A stretch of 64,000 nt of DNA from JBBROS01 sp965213845 (GTDB lineage Bacteria; Pseudomonadota; Alphaproteobacteria; Acetobacterales; Acetobacteraceae). The notes below the pieces were generated by a model. The model did not search any database and was not told the DNA's origin. It saw only the letters and a list, made by a program, of their open reading frames with translations. The position numbers were made by a program, and so were the translations under genes. The stretch spans positions 868,001 through 932,000 of the forward strand of contig CBDCAI010000004.1 in assembly GCA_965213845.1 (NCBI GenBank). Direction: 5' to 3'. Within the stretch, counting starts at the first letter, position 1. Each line of letters opens with the position of its first letter. This document shows, piece after piece, positions 60,008-64,000 of the stretch.

Positions 60008-60748
60008 TCGGCCCCATCGGGTTCACCTTGTCGTCGGCTTCCGGCACCATGATGACCTCGACCTGTCGAACGTCGGCCGCCACCGGGATCAGATATTCCG
60101 ACAGGTTGTCGTTGACGTATCGGGCGGCGCGGAGATCGATCTCCGTTTCTTCCAGCAGAGCCGACGACAGGCCCCAGATCATGCCGCCCTTGTATTGGCT
60201 GTGCGCTGCCGTGAGATTGACGATGGTGCCTGCCGCAAAGGCCCACACCATGCGGGGGACACGGATTTCGCACGTCCTTCGATGCACGCGCACCTCCACG
60301 AACTGCGCGCCATAGGCAAAAGCCGTGACGTCCTTGCGCTTCTGGCCGCGCAGGATCGGGTTTTGGCCACTGTAGAGCTTGCCCATTGCGCCGGGTGGCG
60401 CGCCGTGCGGCACGTTCTCGGCATAAGCTTCCAGCGCGCCGGCGGTGATCCGCCTCACCGCGTCGGAGATCGGCTCAGAGGCATGGTCGGCCACAAGGTG
60501 CTGCCCCTTGAACCGGATGGCAGCCGGGTCCTGCCCGGCCAGCGGTCCGTCGTTGCTCGTGACGGCGGCGTGGGCCAGCCGCGCCCGCAGATCGTCGCAG
60601 GCCAAGGCCACGGCGTGGCTGATGCTGGCCGTAAGGCTTGAGCCGGCGGCAAGGGGGGCTGGGGATGGTCGGTCTCGCCCATCTCGACCAGGATGTGATC
60701 GATCGGCAGGCCCAGCCGGTCTGCGGCGACGATGGCGACCACGCTTCG
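60008..60748 (-). pseudogene. Xanthine-dehydrogenase-family molybdopterin subunit, decayed C-terminal part
   Basis: Two minus-strand frames together encode VAIVAADRLGLPIDHILVEM then, after a shift near 60650, PLAAGSSLTASISHAVALAC, GMIWGLSSALLEETEIDLRA and VNDNLSEYLIPVAADVRQVE. These are family motifs of the molybdenum-binding subunit of aldehyde/xanthine dehydrogenases. After the VNPMG codons the expected C-terminal catalytic-Glu segment (GvGE.g) is lost and unrelated sequence follows. The N-terminal 400 or so residues are also missing. The gene cannot give an active enzyme. Confidence 0.8.
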
Positions 60749-60780
60749 GCTGGGACCGCCGGGACCCAGGCCCGGGCAGC

Positions 60781-60930
60781 ATGGCGGACGGCGACTGGCT
60801 GGTAGGCTACGGCGTCGCCGCCGCGTCCTACCCCTCCAACATCTCGACCTCCGCCGCCCGCGTCACGTTGCGGGCGGAGGGACATGCCAGGATCCGTATC
60901 GCAGGGTCGGAAATCGGCAACGGCGCCTAG
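60781..60930 (+). pseudogene. Inverted piece of the same molybdopterin-subunit gene
   Basis: On the plus strand, ADGDWLVGYGVAAASYPSNI, STSAARVTLRAEGHARIRIA and GSEIGNGA match the segment that in intact proteins comes immediately before the minus-strand VAIVAADRLGLP piece next to it. The two halves now point in opposite directions, so this 150-base stretch has been inverted in place. It is bounded by the relic of the FAD subunit on its right. Confidence 0.8.
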
Positions 60931-61590
60931 CAGGGCGCGGACCAGGTGCGGCGGCCGAGCTCGGGCTTGAAGTCGTTGTCCCCATGGGTGACCGCGCGTG
61001 CAATAGCGGCCTCGGCCGCGTCCTGCGCGGTGGTTTCCGACAGGGTGCGCCCGGCGAGTGCCGCTTCCGCCTCATACGAGCGCCCGGGTTTCGTCGCGAC
61101 ACCGCCGAGGGCGATGCGCGCCGTCGTCACCGTTCCGTCGCTGGACAGGTGGAGGGCCACCGCAGCGGACGCGACCGCGAAGGCATAGGACTCGCGGTCA
61201 CGGATCGTCAGATACAGGGAGCGCCGTGTCGAGGGATGGGCAGGGACCAGGAACCCGGTGATCAGCTCCCTGGATCGAGCACCGTCTCGATGTGCGGGGT
61301 GTCACCGGGCAGGCAAAGGAGGTCGGCGAGTGGGAGGGAACGGGGTGCAGCCGTCGCGGGCCTGCAGCTCGACCGTTGCATCCAGTGCGGCGAGGGCGAC
61401 GGCGAAGTCGCCGGGATCGGAGGCGATGCAATGTTCGCTGGTGCCCAGCACGGCGAGCAGCCGGTTGGCTCCGCCGATGGCGGCGCAGCCGGAGCCGGGT
61501 TCGCGCTTGTTGCAGGCGGACCAGCCGGTATCTCGGAAATAGTGGCAGCGGGTCCGTTGCAGCACGTTGCCGCCCAGGCTGGCCATGTTT
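60927..61590 (-). pseudogene. FAD-binding subunit of a xanthine-dehydrogenase-type enzyme, multiply frameshifted
   Basis: Three frames in order give NMASLGGNVLQRTRCHYFRD and CAAIGGANRLLAVLGTSEHC; then SLPLADLLCLPGDTPHIETV; then ELITGFLVPAHPSTRRSLYL and ARIALGGVATKPGRSYEAEA. These follow the order of the FAD-binding subunit, including the CO-dehydrogenase-flavoprotein C-terminal domain. Frame changes lie near 61335 and 61262. The first 100 residues are missing, cut where the plus-strand phosphatase gene begins at 61592. The stop at 60927 overlaps the inverted molybdopterin-subunit piece. Confidence 0.82.
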
Positions 61591-61591
61591 G

Positions 61592-62368
61592 ATGCAACAA
61601 CGCTGGCCCGACAGGCTTTGGATCGTGAGGCACGGAGAAAGTGCCGGGAACGTTGCCCGGGATGCGGCAAATGCAGCGCGGTTGGCCCGCATCGACATTG
61701 CCGGGAGGGACGTCGATGTGCCGTTGAGCGCGCTGGGACATCGGCAGGCGGAGGCGCTGGGCCGTCGGTTCGCGGCCATGCCGGATTCGGAGCGGCCGAA
61801 CGTGCTGTTGACCTCGCCCTATCAACGCGCCCGGCAGACGGCCGTCGCCGTCGTGGAGCAGTCCGGGCTGGCGCAGGGGTGCGCGGACCCGGTCGTGGAC
61901 GAGCGGCTGCGTGAGAAGGAGTTCGGCGTGCTGGACCGCCTGACGCATTTCGGCATCGAGCAGGAACACCCCGAGCAAGCCGAGTTCCGGCGGCTACTCG
62001 GCAAGTTCTACCATCGGCCCCCTGGCGGTGAGAGTTGGTGCGACGTGATCCTGCGCCTGCGCAGCCTGCTGGACACGATGGCGCTGCACCATGGCGGACG
62101 CCGCGTTCTGATCGTGGCGCACCAGGTCGTTGTGCTGTGCCTGCGATACCTGCTGGAGGCGTTGGACGAAGACGGTATCCTGGCGATCGATCGAGCGGGG
62201 GATGTCGCAAACTGTGGCGTCACCCGCTACGACTTCAGTCCCGGTGACGGGGCCGCGGGCGGCGGTTCGGGCAGCCTGGTGCTGCGCGCTTATAATCTGA
62301 CGGCGGCGGTCAGCCTGGCGGGGACGCCGGTCACGGCCGAACCCGATCGTCCGCTGGCGGCCCGATGA
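61592..62368 (+). CDS. Histidine phosphatase family protein (phosphoglycerate-mutase-like)
   Basis: A 258-residue protein of the histidine phosphatase superfamily. The phosphohistidine motif is near the N-terminus (LWIVRHGESAGN), and the second catalytic histidine lies in HGGRRVLIVAHQVVVLCLRY. TSPYQRARQTAVAV and LREKEFGVLDRLTHFGI are also typical. The substrate is unknown; the family includes phosphoglycerate mutases and broad phosphatases. The ATG lies right at the edge of the FAD-subunit relic, so its promoter must come from within the decayed sequence. It is coupled to nnrD through an ATGA overlap. Confidence 0.9.
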   Translation: MQQRWPDRLWIVRHGESAGNVARDAANAARLARIDIAGRDVDVPLSALGHRQAEALGRRFAAMPDSERPNVLLTSPYQRARQTAVAVVEQSGLAQGCADPVVDERLREKEFGVLDRLTHFGIEQEHPEQAEFRRLLGKFYHRPPGGESWCDVILRLRSLLDTMALHHGGRRVLIVAHQVVVLCLRYLLEALDEDGILAIDRAGDVANCGVTRYDFSPGDGAAGGGSGSLVLRAYNLTAAVSLAGTPVTAEPDRPLAAR

Positions 62369-63243
62369 ACGACTTGACGCCTGCGCAGCTGCAGGCGCTT
62401 CCGCTGCCCCATGCCGGCGCTGGCGACAAGGAGACCCGCGGTTGCATCCTGGTTGTCGGCGGCAGCCTTGCTGTGCCGGGCGGGGTGCGCCTGGCGGGGG
62501 AAGCGGCACTGCGGGCCGGGGCCGGCAAGCTGCAGATCGCGACCTGCCGCAGCATCGCCGCCCACCTCGGGCTGCTGGTTCCCGAGGCGTTGGTCCATGG
62601 CCTGGATGAGACGGCCACGGGCGCACTGGCCGAAAGCAATGCCGAGCGCCTGGCCCAGACCGCGCCGCAGGCCGATGCCTTGCTGCTGGGGCCCGGGATG
62701 ATGGAGCAGCCGGTGTCCGCCAGGCTGGTCTGCCGGCTGTTGGACCGGGTGCACGGCATCGGCCTCGTGTTGGACGCTGGCGCGTTGCATGGGCTCGATA
62801 CGCTTGCGGACGCACTGCGCCGCCATGCCGGGCAGGCCGTGATCACGCCGCATGCGGGCGAGATGGCGCACCTGCTTGACGAAAGCCGTGCGGATATCGA
62901 GGCGAACCCGCTGGGGGCTGCGCGACGGGCTGCCGGTAGGCTTCAATGCGTCGTGGTGATGAAGGGTGCGGCCACGCACGTGGTCAGCCCGGACGGCGGG
63001 GCCTGGTGCTTCACCGGCGGCACGGTCGGGCTGGCGACATCCGGCAGCGGGGACGTGTTGGCCGGGCTGATCGCCGGTTTCATGGCACGCGGTGCAGACC
63101 CTGTTCGCGCCGCCCTATGGGGTGTGCACGCGCACGGGTCTGCCGGCCTGCGGCTGCAAGAACGCCACGGCGGCATCGGCTTTCTTGCGCGTGAACTGCC
63201 GGCTGAGGTGCCGCATGTCTTGGCGGCACTGCACGGGATGTGA
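62365..63243 (+). CDS. nnrD: ADP-dependent NAD(P)H-hydrate dehydratase
   Basis: A 292-residue ribokinase-fold enzyme of the NnrD/CARKD family, which repairs damaged NAD(P)H hydrates with ADP (ATP in eukaryotes). Key motifs are GCILVVGGSLAVPGGVRLAG at the N-terminus, VITPHAGEMAHLL in the middle, and TVGLATSGSGDVLAGLIAGF with the catalytic Asp in GSGDVLAG. The epimerase domain (NnrE), often fused to it, is not part of this protein. It overlaps the phosphatase gene by four bases. Confidence 0.92.
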   Translation: MNDLTPAQLQALPLPHAGAGDKETRGCILVVGGSLAVPGGVRLAGEAALRAGAGKLQIATCRSIAAHLGLLVPEALVHGLDETATGALAESNAERLAQTAPQADALLLGPGMMEQPVSARLVCRLLDRVHGIGLVLDAGALHGLDTLADALRRHAGQAVITPHAGEMAHLLDESRADIEANPLGAARRAAGRLQCVVVMKGAATHVVSPDGGAWCFTGGTVGLATSGSGDVLAGLIAGFMARGADPVRAALWGVHAHGSAGLRLQERHGGIGFLARELPAEVPHVLAALHGM

Positions 63244-63249
63244 GGGCAT

Positions 63250-63469
63250 CGACCCGGGCGATGAAGCAGCTGCGCAGTCCTGGCCGCTTTTGCCCGTCGC
63301 CGTCGCGCGCCTCTTGGTGCTCTGGCGCTCGGAGCGGACAGCCGAAACCTACCTGGCCGACGTGCTCGATCGCATCGTCTCCGGCCGCACCAAGGTGAAT
63401 GCCCTGCGCGAGTTGCTGCCGTGGGACTGGAACGCCGCACGGGCGGCGCCGATCGCCGCCGCCGCATGA
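63250..63469 (+). pseudogene. IS66-family transposase C-terminal fragment
   Basis: The frame ends with TAETYLADVLDRIVSGRTKV then NALRELLPWDWNAAR, the usual C-terminus of IS66 transposases (..YL.DVL.RIvsG.tk...L.eLLPW.w). The preceding GDEAAAQSWPLLPVAVARLL keeps a faint similarity to the same domain. It begins directly after nnrD, so the bulk of the transposase has been lost. Its stop overlaps the next start as ATGA, as in intact IS66 passenger arrangements. Confidence 0.75.
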
Positions 63470-64000
63470 CGACGCCACGACCACGGCGGAGCCGCTCGGC
63501 AGGGCGGGCGATGAGCCTTGAGCAGTTGGACGCGTGGCTGAAAACGCTCGAGCCGGCGCCGCGGGTCGATGGCGCCCCCATGCTGGACGGCTATCTGACC
63601 GCAATCGTCATCGGGCCGTGCTCGATCCCGCCCAATGAGTGGTTCGTCCACCTGCTCGGTGAGCGCGGCCGTATCGCCACCACATCTGGCGCCACAATGG
63701 CGGCGCTCACGGCGATCGCCACGCGCTTCAATGCGATCAGCGAGGGCCTGGCCCTTTCGCCCAGCAAGCACGCGCCGCTGTTCGAGAGGACGGACGACGG
63801 GCTGGCGCTGCCGCTTCGTGGTGCATGGGATTTCTCAGCGCCATGCAGCTGCGGTTTGACGAGTGGGGGCCGGTGCTCGATCTGAGCCGCATCGACCACG
63901 GGCTGATGTTGCCAATCCTGCTCTACTGCACCGACGGGCTCGGGCGCCCCATGCTCGGGCCACCACGCAAGGGACCCGAAACCGAACAGTTCCTGCGCGA
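63466..64000 (+). pseudogene. UPF0149/YecA-like protein with a frameshift, running off the window
   Basis: The frame starting at 63466 (an internal ATG at 63511 gives the standard MSLEQLDAWLKTLEPAPRVD) matches the UPF0149/YecA-YgfB family, with APMLDGYLTAIVIGPCSIPP and the following NEWFVHLLG. The frame closes at 63885 after an aberrant tail, while the family pattern resumes in another frame from about 63822: WCMGFLSAMQLRFDEWGPVL and SRIDHGLMLPILLYCTDGLG, open to the window end. One base change in length around 63800-63825 would explain it. Genes of this family often ride next to IS66 transposase genes. Confidence 0.65.

Overview
The window is about 70% G+C and densely coded, with many neighbouring genes joined by four-base ATGA stop/start overlaps. 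The gene set is bacterial: high-affinity branched-chain-type ABC transporters, an OtnC-type aldolase, KatG with OxyR, a PbpC/alpha-2-macroglobulin envelope cluster and IS256/IS66/IS3 remnants. An alphaproteobacterium of the Acetobacteraceae type is my inference from composition and gene style; no rRNA or marker gene proves it. No tRNA, rRNA or CRISPR array was seen.

Layout. 1-12.6 kb is metabolism and transport: the end of an acyl-CoA synthetase, a quinone-oxidoreductase-like MDR, a complete minus-strand Liv-type ABC operon (amidohydrolase, two near-identical tandem substrate-binding proteins, a fused LivHM permease, LivG, LivF), a LysE exporter, then an enoyl-CoA hydratase coupled to an NDP-forming acyl-CoA synthetase. 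12.8-14 kb holds otnC beside an otnK reduced by a large internal deletion. 14.4-16.8 kb has a DUF4139 protein and a small membrane protein. 16.9-32.6 kb is the most striking intact block: a 1,832-residue exported protein with an LprI-like head and repeated beta-sandwich-like motifs, overlapping a 1,918-residue alpha-2-macroglobulin that lacks the thioester cysteine, followed by penicillin-binding protein 1C, an SPFH protein and an overlapping, C-terminally membrane-anchored NAD-kinase-fold protein. 32.6-37.9 kb holds membrane and exported proteins of unknown role and a Sel1-repeat protein.

37.9-43.6 kb is largely a gene graveyard: abutting fragments of aldo/keto reductase, LysR, PAS, azoreductase, HxlR, DapA-like and YciA thioesterase genes, around an intact divergent AKR/LysR pair and a GntR regulator without a visible start codon. 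43.6-51.5 kb is an intact sugar-acid type catabolic operon (MFS transporter, lactonase, HIBADH-like dehydrogenase, IlvD/Edd dehydratase, FAH-type hydratase, Ldh2-type dehydrogenase) with a LysR gene just upstream on the same strand. 51.6-54.9 kb is a mobile or horizontally acquired patch: IS256, IS66 and IS3 remnants around a two-repeat fucose-lectin of the RSL/BambL type, a DUF6883 toxin-like C-terminus with a DUF4926 partner, and a serine recombinase broken by two small tandem duplications. 55-59.7 kb carries a DUF892 ferritin-like protein, a frameshifted outer-membrane-type pseudogene, katG and oxyR. 59.8-61.6 kb is a decayed xanthine-dehydrogenase-type locus with a local inversion. The window closes with a histidine phosphatase coupled to NnrD, an IS66 tail and a UPF0149/YecA-like gene that runs off the end with a frameshift.
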